Part shown: one piece after another, positions 23,491 through 36,289 of the stretch
Layout of the letters: every line of letters begins with the position of its first letter
How positions within the stretch are numbered: the first letter of the stretch is position 1
Assembly: GCA_963682025.1 (NCBI GenBank)
Contig: OY821517.1
Location: 108,700,794-108,764,793, forward strand
Length of the DNA: 64,000 bases
Direction: 5' to 3'
Source: Cordilura impudica
Lineage: Eukaryota > Arthropoda > Insecta > Diptera > Scathophagidae
Made by a program: the position numbers and the translations under genes
The notes under the pieces: model-generated
The model's input: only the letters and a program-made list of their open reading frames with translations
Database searches by the model: none
What the model was told of the DNA's origin: nothing

Positions 23491-24337
23491 TATAAATATG
23501 TTACAGGAAATTCCTTTAAAATAGTATAAAAATATAGATCCTAATAAATATGAAATAGATAAACCAGATCGCATGACAAATATGAAATTGATTTTGTTTT
23601 TATTTGCTAATTTTTTTACAGTGCTGTACTCTCCCCTACTCACTAATGCAACTGCAAGTCAAATTTGCGCACCTCTGATATAAACCAAACATGTCGACAT
23701 GTTCAAGACATGGTGCCTCATATGCGTGTTCAAAAAGTTAGAAAAACAAAAGTGATAAAGTAGATGTGAAGAAGGCTAAAAATGGGCCAGAAAATTATTC
23801 AACACGTTGACGTTAATGACAACCATAGTTGCCGAAAAAAAAAGTTTAAAAAAAGCAAATGATAACTATAGTTAAAACAAATTGCCTCTAAATACTTCAA
23901 TGTTGCCCATTCCAACATAGTGTTAATACTTTTTCGTGAAATCACACTCAAGCCGAATTCAAATAGCTGGCAGTATTGCCCACGTGTAAGTGTAACGACC
24001 AGTATATGGCTTAGTTTTGGGAGTTCCCTTTTTTCTCAAATATACGAAAATAAAATCAAATGAGAACTATAGTTGCCTAAGCTTCATACATATTCATAAC
24101 AAGCATAGTTGTCGTCAGAGTATCATATAGAAAATGGCAGCAATAGTTGCCAAAAAAAAAAGCTTGAAATTGAATACATTCTGATTTTTCTTTTCAATTC
24201 CAAGACATTTGGTAGTACGGCATCAAATTACCTGACAAAAAACAACGATCGTTTTGTCATTGTAATTCACATTGGAGCAAATGACAGCAATGCTTGTCAA
24301 AAATAAAAAAAACTGAAATTTGAATATATTCTCATCT
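23491..24337. repeat. Unassigned region with loosely repeated blocks
   Basis: No gene was recognised. The phrase ATGRCARCAATAGTTGCC followed by an A-rich run recurs at about 23815, 24131 and 24281, suggesting an old repeat. AACATGTCGACATGTT at 23688-23703 is a perfect 16-bp palindrome. Confidence 0.4.
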
Positions 24338-25118
24338 ATATGGTTTGGGTATAATGGCTTTGTGCTGCTGTTTGTAACTACCAAAAATATTTGATCTAGA
24401 CCCATCTTTAATTATACCGATCGAATCAGAATCACCATCTGATTCGATTTAACGATGTCCGTCCGTCCGTCCGTCCGTCAGTCTGTGTGTCCATGTAAAG
24501 CTTGTAATCAAACTGCAGGTCGCAAATATAAATATATTTTGATGAAATTTGGTATATGAGCCTTTATCGGCCATAGGATGAACGCTGTTGAAATTGGTGG
24601 GAATCGGTCCATGTTCAGACCTAGCCCCCATACAAATGATCCCTATGAAATCGACTTAAATTGCCATAAGATCCAAATTATCATATAAATCTTAGTCAAA
24701 TTGGGTTTGTATGTGTTTATTACATCCATTAGTCAGTAGTCCAAAAATGATCCCTATGGGAGAACTCTTAGTCATAGGCCCCATATAGCGCTGCTTCCCT
24801 ATCTTCACTTAAATCTATCAAAAAACAAAAATATTGCACTGATTCTTCTCAAATTTTGATTGTATATATTTTTTCAAAATACAAGAGACCTTACCAAACA
24901 TGGTCAGGAGCGGTCCATTTTTGGGCCTAGTCCCCATATAGATATAGCATCCGATATTAACTTTTTCATATCTGCAGTCAAAAAAATTAATAAAAATCCC
25001 ACTCATATTTGGTTTATGCTTATTTTTTATATGCAGTGAGTTGGGCCTGAGAGATAGGGTCTCTAAACGCATGGTATAGGGTATCGTATAGTCGGTCTAG
25101 ACCGACTATAATTTTCTT
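24338..25118 (-). mobile_element. mini-me/DINE-like repeat, copy 9 (full length)
   Basis: It runs from GGTTTGGGTATAATGGC to the perfect palindrome AGTCGGTCTAGACCGACT near 25094-25111, with the (GTCC)n tract at about 24458-24481. Confidence 0.7.
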
Positions 25119-25388
25119 AATTGTTTCGATTCCTTTAGTGCTTACGGCATCAATTTACTTCTAAAACTAACTAACTAATGTTACATGTAGCTAGTTTCTA
25201 AGTGGGTCAACGTTTTTTCTATTAAATACAAAAGCGATAAGACAATTCTGACAGACCGTATATTGACGGATGACGAAACATATGTCAAAGAGGATATTAA
25301 GCAACTTCTTGGGACTTAATACAATACTGCCTTTATGAGGGGAGGTGTAAGAAAAATATTTAAATACCAAATTTTAAAAAAAGTAAGA

Positions 25389-26088
25389 AAATTATAGTCG
25401 GTCTAGAACGACTATACGATACCCTATACCATGGTTTAGAGACCCTATCTTGCGGTCCAACTAATTCGATATAGAAAATAAGCATAAACCAAATTTGAAG
25501 GGCCTTGTTATTAATTTTGTTGGCTGCTGATATGAAAAAGTTCATATCGGATGCTATAGTTATATGGGGACTAGGTCGAAAAATGGACCAATATTTGGTA
25601 AAGTCACTTATATCGTTAAGAAATATATGCAAACCTAATTTGAGAAAAATCTGTGCAACATTTTTGTTTTTTAATAGATTTAAGCGAAGATCGGGGAGCA
25701 GCTCTATATGGGGCCTATAACTAAGAATTGTCCTATAGTCGTTACTTTTGGACTTCTAATTAGTGGATATAATAAACACGTACAAACCCAATTTGACTGA
25801 GATCTATATGATAATTTGGATTTTATGGCAATTCATGTCGCTTTCATATGGCCAGGGAAATTTTATGTACCAAATTTCATCAAAATATATTCATATTTGC
25901 GACCTGTAGTTTGATTGCAAGCTTTACATGGACACACAGACAGACGGACATCGCTAAATCAACTCAGAAAGTGATTCTGAGTCGATCGGTATAATAAAAG
26001 ATGGGTCTAGGTCAAATATTTTTGGTAGTTACAAACAGCATTACAAAGTCATTATATCCGAACCACATAGTGGTATAGGGTATAAAAA
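25389..26088 (+). mobile_element. mini-me/DINE-like repeat, copy 10 (internal deletion)
   Basis: It begins TTATAGTCGGTCTAGAACGA and ends CATAGTGGTATAGGGTAT. A segment after CAATTCATGTCGCTTTCATA is deleted compared with copy 6. Confidence 0.65.
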
Positions 26089-26310
26089 AAACCTGCACTG
26101 CACTTCAGTAGAAAAATTGGGGGCTCATAAAAAATTAATACATCGAAAAACATCCAAGGTACCTAAGTCTGAAAGAAATTTGTAATTCAGGTGGAATAAA
26201 GGCTTAATACAATTATTAGAAAAAGATGTCCGAAAATTCATGAGTGACTTAAAGAGTAAAATGTGTACGCATTATAATTGTAAATTGTTAACCAGTTTTA
26301 AAATTATTAA

Positions 26311-26836
26311 GGGTTTTCACTCTTGGTAGTAAAGTACCCTTGTAACCCTTGTAAATGTTGTAGATATAGTAAAAGTGCTATTATTTACAACACCGCAACA
26401 ACAAAATGTATGAAATGAAAATTTACTACACAGTGGTTAAAGTACAAGGCTAAAAGGTATAGTATATTAACAAGACTAAACATTTACAAGATTAAAACAG
26501 CTGATCGTTGAGCTGCCAAAGCAATTGTTTAATTTTATTGTTCATTTTGTGGTCACTATCAAAATAAATAATAAAAAAATGGATCAAAATAATAAATAAA
26601 TTAATAATAAAGATGGACCGATAGGTAAATTTAGCATTTTCGGCATTTTTCTAATCTTCAAATGCTTTTTGATATTTTTTAGTTTTCAAATTGATGGAAA
26701 ACAAAACAAAAATCAGCTGATTCATTAATTTACAATTCACAATACAATATACACGGAAAAGACGTTCACACTTTGTAATATAAAATCGTTGTAAATATAA
26801 CAGGGTTGTAAATTTAACACCAAGAGTGAATACCGC
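26311..26836. mobile_element. MITE-like element with TTCACTCTTGGT inverted ends
   Basis: The left end GGGTTTTCACTCTTGGTAGT pairs with the right end, whose complement reads GCGGTATTCACTCTTGGTGT. Further in, TTTACAACCC-like and TTGTAAA blocks also pair. Flanks TATTAAG and TATTGAG could be an imperfect target duplication. There is no coding capacity. A non-autonomous DNA transposon of about 525 bp; superfamily unknown. Confidence 0.55.
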
Positions 26837-27051
26837 TATTGAGTAATTTTCTTTATTTGTGATTTTAATTTTAATTTTTTAATATTATTTTAAAACTTGT
26901 TATTAAATAAAAAGATGTAGCAGCCGCTTACTATTTAGTTACATTTTATTATTAATTTTTTTTATAATTTTGTTTTACAATTTAAATTCATCGTATTAAT
27001 TTTATTAGTATTGTTTTAATTGGTCTAAATATTAGTCTAAATATTTATAAA

Positions 27052-27785
27052 TATGTGGTTTGGGTATAATGACTTTGTGCTGCTGTTTGTAACAACCAAA
27101 AATATTTGACCTAGACCAATCTTTTATTATACCGATCGACTTAGAATCACTTTCTGATTCGATTTAACGATGTCCGTCCGTCCGTCCGTCCGTCCGTTCG
27201 TCGCAAATATGAATATGTTTTGACGAAATTTGCCATTTGATCTTTTATCGGCCATGGGATGAACACTATTGAAATTGGTGAGAATCGGTTCATGTTCAGA
27301 CCTAGCCCCCATACAAATGATACCTATGAAATCAACATATATATCATACAAATCTTAGTCAAATTGGGTTTGTATGTATATATTATATCCATTACTCAGT
27401 AGCCCAAAAATGATCCCTATTGGACAACTCTTAGTCATAGGCCCCATATAGAGTTGCATCCCGATCTTCACTTAAATCTATCAAAAAACAAAAATATTGC
27501 ACTGATTCTTCTCAAATTTTGTTTGTATATTTTTTTGCAAAATACAAGAGACTTTACCAAACATCGTCAGGATCAGTCCATTTTTGGGCCTAGTGCCCAT
27601 ATAGATATAGCATCCGATATGAACTTTTTCATATCTGCAGCCAAAAAAATTAATAAAAATCCCACTCAAATTTGGTTTATGCTTATTTTCTATATCCAGT
27701 TAGTTGGGCCTGAGAGATAGGGTCTCTAAACGCATGGTATAGGGTATCGTATAGTCGGTCTAGACCGACTATAATTTCCTTACTT
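27052..27785 (-). mobile_element. mini-me/DINE-like repeat, copy 11
   Basis: It runs from GTGGTTTGGGTATAATGAC to AGTCGGTCTAGACCGACT (about 27753-27770). The (GTCC)n tract is directly joined to GTTCGTCGCAAATATG, with loss of the usual CATGTAAA...CTGCAG segment. Confidence 0.68.
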
Positions 27786-27924
27786 GTTTTATTTTACAAA
27801 ACTGTATTCAGTAACTGAGTTAATATTTTTTTTTATTTTCAAATCAATTATTTTCAAGTAATATTTGATTTTCAAGTCAAATTTGTTTGCTCTTAAAATT
27901 GTTTTATTTTTTTTATTTTTTTTG

Positions 27925-28206
27925 TTAGAACATTTTTAATTTCAATAAACTCATTCGTTTATAATCAATTGACAAAGGAAGTCAACTCTTAAATAAGAGC
28001 GGAGTATTATTTTTTTCAAAACCAAAATAAAACTGAAACGAGGACAGGTTTGGACTTTAAAGTCTGATTTCGACCGTTTTAAAATAAAACAATCATAAGT
28101 ATTTTCCAGCTGAGACTTTTAAGTCTGGTTAGGATTTGCTTAATAATAAACGTATAAAATATAACCAAACATAACCTTAGAGAGGAGAAGATTCCTCCTT
28201 TCTGCA
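27925..28206 (+). mobile_element. Probable 5' LTR of the Gypsy remnant
   Basis: The sequence just upstream of the primer site ends TTTCTGCA and holds CGTATAAAATATAACC as a possible TATA region. A TGTTAGAACA at about 27925 could be the LTR start. No matching 3' LTR was found, so both edges are guesses. Confidence 0.35.
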
Positions 28207-28208
28207 AG

Positions 28209-28220
28209 TGGCGCCCAACG
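28209..28220 (+). other. tRNA-Lys-type primer-binding site
   Basis: TGGCGCCCAACG matches the start of the site used by several insect Gypsy-group elements and retroviruses that prime with tRNA-Lys. The match decays after 12 bases. It sits 2 bp after the presumed LTR. Confidence 0.6.
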
Positions 28221-28443
28221 AAAATTTTTATTTAATTTATCAACACAGAAGCAGATTCTAGATTTGGTATCTAAAAGAAGAGAATTCTCCACAGCATCCT
28301 AAGGATTTGTTGCTAAAAGTGTCCGGTGGTTATAAAACTCCAGCGAGGTTATACGTCATAGTTTTCCTTCGTTGTTGTTGCTTGGCATATTATCATAACT
28401 GCTTTGCATATCATCACCGTTTTTATTTTGACTATTAGTGTAG

Positions 28444-29530
28444 TTGTTGCTTTCAGCAGTACCCAGAGTTTTGTCATATTTATTACGAAGCTGGACACAA
28501 TATTTTCCAATAAATAATACTACAACAGCAATTGCTAATCAAGCACAAGCTCCAATGGTTTTAGCTGGTGGCCAATTAAAGGAACTTTTAGGTGGCTTAA
28601 CCATGAGGCAGGATGTTAAGACAACATTTAGCAATGCACGTTTTATTGGTGGTCGTAATTCCACTAAAGTTGAATATTTTTTGGCTACTATTTTGGTGTA
28701 TAAAGAAGACGAAAATATTTCAGACCGCTATGGTTTAATAAGTCTCCCATTATTTTTAGAGGGCTATGCCCCTACATGGTGACAAGGAGAGAAGCATGAA
28801 GGAAACATGTTCAATGAGGCGGTAGATCTATTGAGGAAAGCTTTTGCACCCCAAAAGCCTGAATGGCATATTTTTGATACTATTATCGGATATCGTTTTA
28901 AAAAGATACAGTTTATCTGTCTCCCAAAGGCTAAAGTTAATAAAACTCTAAAAGGAGTAGATTTTACATGGCATTATAAAGATTATCCTTCTAAAATTTT
29001 TGAGTTCGCATATAGCCAACCTCAAATAATAAACAATATATCGTTGTCGGAAAATGTAAGACCCGATGAGGTAAATAATTTTTTATCCTGATTTGAAAGT
29101 GGTAATAATGATTACTCGCCAGGTAGTATTAATAAAATTTTTTAAAATTCAGTTCCTGAAAATGTAGAAACTCCAAGTAGTTCAGATTTATTCCCACCCT
29201 TAAAAAGGACAAAATGCGATGATTCTTGTGAAGAAGTTTTTAAGCCATTATAATTAGATACATTTTATATAAAGTTAAAATCAAATGAAGGCCCTCAGCT
29301 ATCAGAAACTGATTGTAAAACGTTAGGAAATCTTCTGATCTCAGAAAGATAAATATTCAAAGACACTTAAATACCAATATTTGATGTGAAACATTTTATA
29401 AAAACAGGTTCACGTGATCCAATTGCAAGTCCACCATATCGAATTTCACCAAAAATTAAAATATCATTAAAACAAGAACTCGATAGTATGCTAAGGAAAG
29501 GTAAATTAGAGGAAAAAAGAAAACGAAATT
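28444..29530 (+). pseudogene. Gypsy-type Gag joined to start of RT, degenerate
   Basis: The Gag part encodes SNARFIGGRNSTKVEYFLAT, then ISDRYGLISLPLFLEGYAPTW and EAVDLLRKAFAPQKPEWHIF. This is the capsid-type block of the Ty3/Gypsy lineage related to insect Arc proteins. A TGG-to-TGA change makes the stop at about 28779-28781, and the same frame continues. More stops lie at 29089 and beyond. Near the end IASPPYRISPKIKISLKQEL is the entry to the reverse transcriptase. Protease and zinc knuckle are missing between, so an internal deletion joined Gag to pol. The copy stops within RT. Confidence 0.8.
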
Positions 29531-31945
29531 AAGTCATAAACAACATATAAAATTTCTCTGTTTTCTATTTTATTACTATCTTTTTATTTTTATTCTTTTT
29601 TTTTTATATTTTTATTACTATCTTTTTGTTTTTTTTATAACTGCTAATGAATTATTTTAGTTTTTTTTTTCATAAATTTGGTTGAAACAGTTGTTGTCGT
29701 TATTATAGGCGTGTTTCAAATTTTTCCGATCGCGAGTGGATAATGTTTTAATTTTTAGATGTACGCGTTGAAGAACATGTTCTGTTTTTTTAGAAGTACA
29801 CGTGCAAGAAAATCAACTTGAAATGAAGCTACACTCGAATCTGTGTGGTTTGTGTGTTCGAAACAAAAATATGTGATAGAAAAATGTTCGTGTAGATAAC
29901 GAAATATTAAAACGAAACACAGTCATGATTATGTTGGGCACCGTACACAATTTAGAAACACACATAATTGATATGGAAATAAAAATATGTGTTTGTTGGT
30001 CTGAGCTATGTTTGCTTACATATATGTACGAGTTTTTATTCAGTGTGTCTTATTTTCTGAACTCTGGGAATAGGTAACCGCAACACACATATAGCTTAAA
30101 GACAAGTTTAATATATTTATTTCTGTTAAAAGAATATGGCTGCTAAAAATATGCTTTATGTTACAATGTTACCAACACTATTTAGTTAAATTAAAAACAA
30201 CAAACTTTATCCAACTTTAAACTCATCAACAATATCATAATCATTAACAAAGTCATCATTAAGTGTGCTTCAGTCGTTTCCTAGTAACTTTTTTCTTACT
30301 ACATCTAGTCAAACACAAGCAGCATTATAAATACATAGTGGTAGTAATACAATATGTGAATTTACACTAAGACGCTTCACATTCCATGAAAAATATAATG
30401 GTTTAATGTTTTCCTGTGAATCTCTATAGGTTATCTTATTAAGGTTTCCGTCCAATTGAAATAATATATTTTAGTTGTCTTGTTTATTTGTCATGATACT
30501 ATTTTTGGCTAAAATTGTATATGTAATAAAAATATTTGAAAAGAAGTAAGGTAAGTTCTGAGAACAATTATACAGAAACCATGTAGCTAAGTGTGTGAAA
30601 TAATTAAAGAATGTTTTTTAGATGATTACATCAATATCAACATCCTTTATGATCAACTTATTCAAAAGTGTTGCCTTGAAAGCACACGATGTGTTACGAA
30701 ATTATTCAGCTTTGAATTTTTATACACGGAGCTTATATATATGGCTAACAAAATTGTGGCCGGCCATGATATTTGTCTAAACTCGTTAATATCTAACATC
30801 TACAGTTATATTCTGTTAATAGAATTTTTAAGATGGTACATCGAAAAACTCAATTGGCTGTAAGTTCCATTCTCACAATATTCTCAGTTTTCGCTGTATG
30901 TCTACGCAATAATGTTAATAATACTTTTTGATCAAAGTGTACGCCTTAACTGTTACATTTGGTAATTTATATCATTTATAAGCCCATGTCTTAGAACTCT
31001 TTATTGTACTGTAGACAACATGTTTCTGCTTGTCTATGCTTGCATTTTAAATTTATCTTTGACACTTGTTAATTGTCTAAATGATGAGAAATGTTTTCTA
31101 AGTAACGTGTCAACTTCTTAAGTTGTTAAACAAACAGCAAATACATATAAACAAACTAATTGTAAGATTTATATAAATAAACGACTGCATATGTTACAGA
31201 ACTCATTTCAGTCTCTTAGAAATTAAAGAATTTTTTGTAACTTTATTTACTCTTTATTTTTCTTTTGTAATTACCCTGGAGGAAAAAAACTAGTCCTTTA
31301 ATTTTAAAGTAACAGGTTATTTCCCTGTGGCATTGCCATTAGTTGATATAATTTTCTGAAAAAAATACTAAAACGTTTCTTATTTCTGTATATCACAGAA
31401 TTCGTTCCATAATAATATTTTCAAGTATCCACTCACAAAAGTCACTCATTCGAAATTTAAGCGAATAGTTATATATATTTATTATTCGATAAAAAATGTT
31501 TTGTTTATTATTTTTTGTATGAATACTTACTCTACATAATCTCTACACTCGTCAGCGGCTCGTCACGATGTGAAGTCTGCAAGGCATACTCGTTTACATA
31601 TATTACCAAATGTACATAGTATCTAATAGGAAAAAAACTAAAAAAATCAAAGCAAAAAAGCGGAATACCATCTTATACACAATGCTAATGAAAACATCGA
31701 ATCTAGTCTTATCACAGACTTTATATTGATCTGGAACTGAAACTGTACAATTGTCTACTATTGAAAGCTTCAAAGTTTCAATGATTTTATTTTCGAAAAA
31801 ATATATTTTTTTTTCCAAGTAAAAAACGGCGCTAAATTCGAATGGAGATAAAAGAGCTAGTTATATGCTTGTAAAAACATTTGTCTTATATATTATTTGT
31901 TAATTTGAGATCATTTCAAAATATCATCTTTATTTCATTTAATTA
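29531..31945. other. Unassigned AT-rich sequence
   Basis: No gene was recognised. 29690-30060 is richer in CG dinucleotides than its surroundings. TATATAAATAAACGACTGC near 31171 with AT-rich flanks resembles an LTR promoter region, but no second copy or primer site supports it. Confidence 0.4.
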
Positions 31946-32735
31946 TCCGCTATACCACTATGTTGTTTGGGTATAATGACTTTGTGCTGCTGTTTGTAAC
32001 AACCAAAAATATTTGACCTACACCCATCTTTAATTATACCGATCGAATCAGAATCACTATCTGATTCGATTTAACGATGTCCGTCCGTCCGTCCGTCCGT
32101 CTGTGTGTCCATGTAAAACTTGTAATCGCAAATATGAATATATTTTGACGAAATTTGGCTTTTCATCTTTTATCGACCAGGGGATGAACTCTGTTGAAAT
32201 CGGTGAGAATCGGTCCATGTTCAGACCTCGCCCCCATACAAATGACCCCTATGAGATCGACATATATTGCCATAAGATCCAAATTATCATACAAATCTTA
32301 GTCAAATTGGGTTTGTATATGTTTATTACATCCATTAATCAGTAGTCCAAAAATGATCCCTATTGGCAAACTCTTTGTCATAGGCCCCATGTAGAGCGGC
32401 TTCCTGATCTGCACTTAAATCTATCAAAAAACAAAAATATTGCACTGATTCCTTTCAAATTTTGTTTGTATATATTTTTGCAAAATACAAGAGACTTTAC
32501 CCAACATGATCAGGATCGGTCCAATTTAAGGCCTATTGCCCATATAGATATAGCATCCGATATTAACTTTTTCATATTTGTAGCCAAAAAAATTAATAAA
32601 AAGCCCACTCAAATTTGGTTTATCTTATTTTCTGTCCAGTTAGTTTGACCTAGGAGATAGGGTCTCTAAACGCATGGTATAGGGCATCGTATAGGTACCT
32701 AGGTCTACACCGACTATAATTTTCTTACTTGTTTT
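31946..32735 (-). mobile_element. mini-me/DINE-like repeat, copy 12
   Basis: It runs from CTATACCACTATGTTGTTTG to CTACACCGACTATAATTTTC, with a (GTCC)n tract at about 32080-32100. The terminal palindrome is broken by a short insertion (AGGTACCTAGGTCTACACCG). Confidence 0.68.
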
Positions 32736-32970
32736 ATATATACATTTTTACAGAGTTTGAGATATTACTCAATATATTACAACAAATGAGAACAGTAAAT
32801 ACTTTTTTATATAGTGCATATTTGATATTTTAAAGGAAATTAGGGAAAACCTTTATCTGATTCTAAATCTAATTCTAAAACTATAAAATTTTAAACACTT
32901 TTAGAAAAGCAGTATATATTAACAGTTTACTTTGTAAACAATTTTATACATATAGTTTTCAGTTTGGTGA

Positions 32971-33309
32971 TTTTTACTAAACATTTATAATGAGAATTCT
33001 CTACATGCTCTTATCAGAGGGTAAGTAGAATGCGTGTTAGAGTGAAAATAGTTTTGGCTCGACCTATAAATGAATTCATGAATTTTTTCGAATCCACTTC
33101 TAAAATGTAGAAGTTCTGTAGAATACCTCCAACGTAGGTTATTAATTATTTTAAATATTTGGTATTTTTACTAAATATTTATAATGAGAATTCTCTACAT
33201 GCTCTTATCAGAGGGTAAGTAGAATGCGTGTTAGAGTGAAAATAGTTTTGGCTCGACCTATAAATGAATTCATGAATTTTTTCGAATCCACTTCTAATAT
33301 GTAGAAGAT
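32971..33309 (+). repeat. Tandem duplication at the 3' edge of the LINE
   Basis: About 145 bp starting TTTTTACTAAACATTTATAA at 32971 recurs at 33165 with very few changes. The offset is 194 bp. The second copy is continuous with the LINE's C-terminal coding region, so the duplicated piece is LINE sequence. Confidence 0.85.
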
Positions 33310-35990
33310 CTGGATTATTTGCAATTTTTCATATGTATTGTGGCGGCTTTGTACCATATAAGGCAAGCAAAAGTTAATGTAGGTCTTATTACAGTTTTGA
33401 AAATGATAATTTTGTTTTTTAAGTTGATGAACGAACGATAGTTTATTAATGGCCAAAGTGCTTTTAAAACGTTTGAACCTTCTTGACGGTTTCAGCAATG
33501 TGTTTTTTGAACTTAAATTTTGTATCCAACTGGACACCAAGGTATTTCACATCGTTAACGATGGGAATTTCGACACTGTCTAATTTCAAATTCCGATTTG
33601 GTAATCGTTTTGGGGACTTGTTGAACGGAAAGGTAATAGCTTGGGACTTAGCAGGGTTAATTATTATTTTCCATTTATGAAAATATTTGTAACAACTTAT
33701 TTCCATTTCCATTTTCTTGAGTAGAGCTGAGGTGACTTTACCTGAAGTTATCAGGGCTGTGCATAGTATGCTGTGCCCACATATGGAGGAGGAGAAAAGT
33801 CAGATGTGTATAAAGAGTAGAGCAATGGCGAAAGTACCGAACCTTGCGGTAGGCCTGCGGTTGTAGTTGTCGGTGAAGAACACGATTCATTAACCCTTAG
33901 AATGTATTTTCTCTCATCAAGAAATTCTGTTATTATTTTGCACAAATATTTTGGCATGTTAGAATTCAGTATTTTATAGATAAGGCCATTGTGCTAGACA
34001 GTATCTAATGCCTTTTCGACATTTAAGAGAATAAGCCCAGTAGAATGTTTCTGGCGCTTATTTTCCAATACGATATTAACAATTCTGTTAACTTGTTGAA
34101 TGCGGCTGTGTTCTTTCTTGAACCCAAATTATTCTTCAGCTATTAAATTGTTATCTGTTGCACACTCACTAAGTCTGATATGTATGATTTTCTCAAATAA
34201 TTTGCCCAAGTTACTTAGAACACTAATTGGCTCGTAACTGTTTGGGTAATTTTTAGGTTTCTTGGCTTTGGGACCGCAACAATTTTGGCAGTTTTGAAGT
34301 GCTTTGGAAAATAGTTTAATTGAATACAGCTGTTAAATAAAACAACTTAAAAGTTTTAAAGCCTTTTTCGGCAACTTTTTGAGTAATAAATTAGAAATTT
34401 TATCCAATCCTGGAGACTTAGAAGTTTTAAGGCTTTTAATTATTGTACCTAATTCACCCATTGAAGTGAAAATGGCTCCCTCAGTGCTACTGGTGTCCTT
34501 TTTAAAACGGTTCGCTTTTCTATTTACAGTCTTGTCAACTGAGTGTTTAAAATTTGAAGTGAAGTGCCATTAAAAAAGAATCAGCTGACAACTGAGCTCT
34601 CTCATTGTCTGCGCAGATTTCCTGGTTGGCTGTTTTTAGAGTCGGAATGGTTTTGTTACGTTTACCTCCCAGTCTCCTGCTGATTTTCCAAAACGACTTA
34701 TCGCCTGGCTTTAAGTTTGATAGTAACTTTGTCCACTTATCATTTCGTTCCATTTTAATTCTGTGGTCAATAATTTTACTTGTAAGTTTAACACATTTCT
34801 TATAGAAATTTGAATCATTTTGGGAATACGCTCTTTTCATTTTTCGATGAAGAATGCGCCTTGTCTTTGTCAGTTTTATTGTAGCCATTGTGAGTACATA
34901 ATTATTGTCTGTACTGACCATGCGGATAGAAATGTTGCGGGCTTCTAGGATGACTTCAATAAGATTGGCGATATCACGGTCGATTGTATTTTTGCTAGTA
35001 TACATTTCGAAGTGAAATCTTAAACGGCTTTCAGTATGGTTTTCAAAAAGCAACCAGTTTGATGATTTATAATCGAAGTGACTTGTATCTACAAGACTTA
35101 CAGATGATTGATGTAATGTACAAACCAATGGTCGGTGATCAGAGAGAACGTCGTAACCAAGAACATCTAGGGTCATGTTTATTGCTGAGTTGGTAAGAAT
35201 AATATATATGTTGGTATGGTTGATACTTTGGTTCTACTGTGTGATGTATGAAAAAATTTTGACATTGCTGAAGAGTGAACAGGACGTTTCCAGCAGTGCT
35301 ATTTGATGTACAATTCCATGATGTATGCTTTGCATATAAATCTCCTAGTACGAAGAAAGTTTTATTGAATGAAGTTAGTCCCGCAATATCATTTCTGAAG
35401 GATGGGGAGTACTTCGCTGAATAAGCTGTTGTTATTATAACTGGCCGATTATTGATGGTTACTTCTATTGAAAGATTTTCAATTAACATCGTATTTACAA
35501 CATTTAGGAGTTCGTGATTTACATTTTTTCGAACAATTAGAGCTACGCCGCCACCTCTAGCTCCTTCTCTATCTTTTCTGTATATTAAATAATTTCGTAA
35601 ATATGGTTTGTGATTTTCATTTAAATAAGTTTCATTTAATGAGGCAGTTTTTAAAAGTTTACAGGAGAGAAAAAAAACGTTATTTGCAATTTTGAAATGA
35701 AAATTATATATTCTTAATTTGGTAATAGCTTTGTTATTTGTAATATTAGGCGTTCAAAATTTTTTATACATATGCGTTATGGTATAGGGAATAATATTAA
35801 ATAAAAAAACTCAATTTTGAAATTTTTGTTAATAGGTTGTTTGGTCTTTAAGGTGACGATATGTATATTGAGAGACTCAAGTATATATTCAAATTGTTTA
35901 AGATGGGAAAAATTTGAAATGCCGTGGGCATTCCAGTGAAGTAGATAAAATACATTATTAGAGTTATGGCAATCCATAAGCATATTTTAA
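33208..35990 (-). pseudogene. LINE ORF2 endonuclease and reverse transcriptase remnant
   Basis: The endonuclease begins LLHWNAHGISNFSHLKQF near 35940. It continues with FFVLGDLYAKHTSWNC (about 35360, where the family has GDFNAKH) and LGYDVLSDHRPLVCTLH (about 35155). A linker with DKSFWKISRRLGGKR follows near 34690. The RT part has SPGLDKISNLLLKKLPKKAL (about 34410), a VEKALDTV block (about 34000) and AGLPQGSVLSPLLYSLYTSD (about 33840). The catalytic Tyr-Ala-Asp-Asp box is gone: after AYYA the sequence reads QP and a stop, and residues from further on (PAKSQAITFPF, VKYLGVQLD) follow. The copy is therefore catalytically dead by loss of its active site as well as by frameshifts. Confidence 0.85.
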
Positions 35991-36289
35991 CATTGACATA
36001 ACTACCCGAATTTGACGTACTTTGTTTGTACATTTCTGAACGTCAGTTAATGCCGACGTAAATATTTGAAAAAGTTGATCAATACCAAAGAGATCATTGT
36101 TTTCTCTTAATAACGATGCATAAGAGTTACCATTTACATAGCTTTTCAAGTTTACATTAATTTGTTGTGAATTTAATAAGAACGGTGGTGGATTTGTTTG
36201 CATTGTTGGTGTACGATTGTTGTTTCTACGAGAGTTGTTTGTAATTGCTCTTGCTCTGTTGTCTAAGTAAGTAGCTATAGACGGACAGT

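Noticed and set aside
30591..30863. 90-residue ORF
   Set aside because: No recognised domain and AT-rich composition typical of chance ORFs.
31011..31315. Solo LTR
   Set aside because: TATA-like sequence and TG/CA-like ends are present, but no primer site, target duplication or second copy was found.
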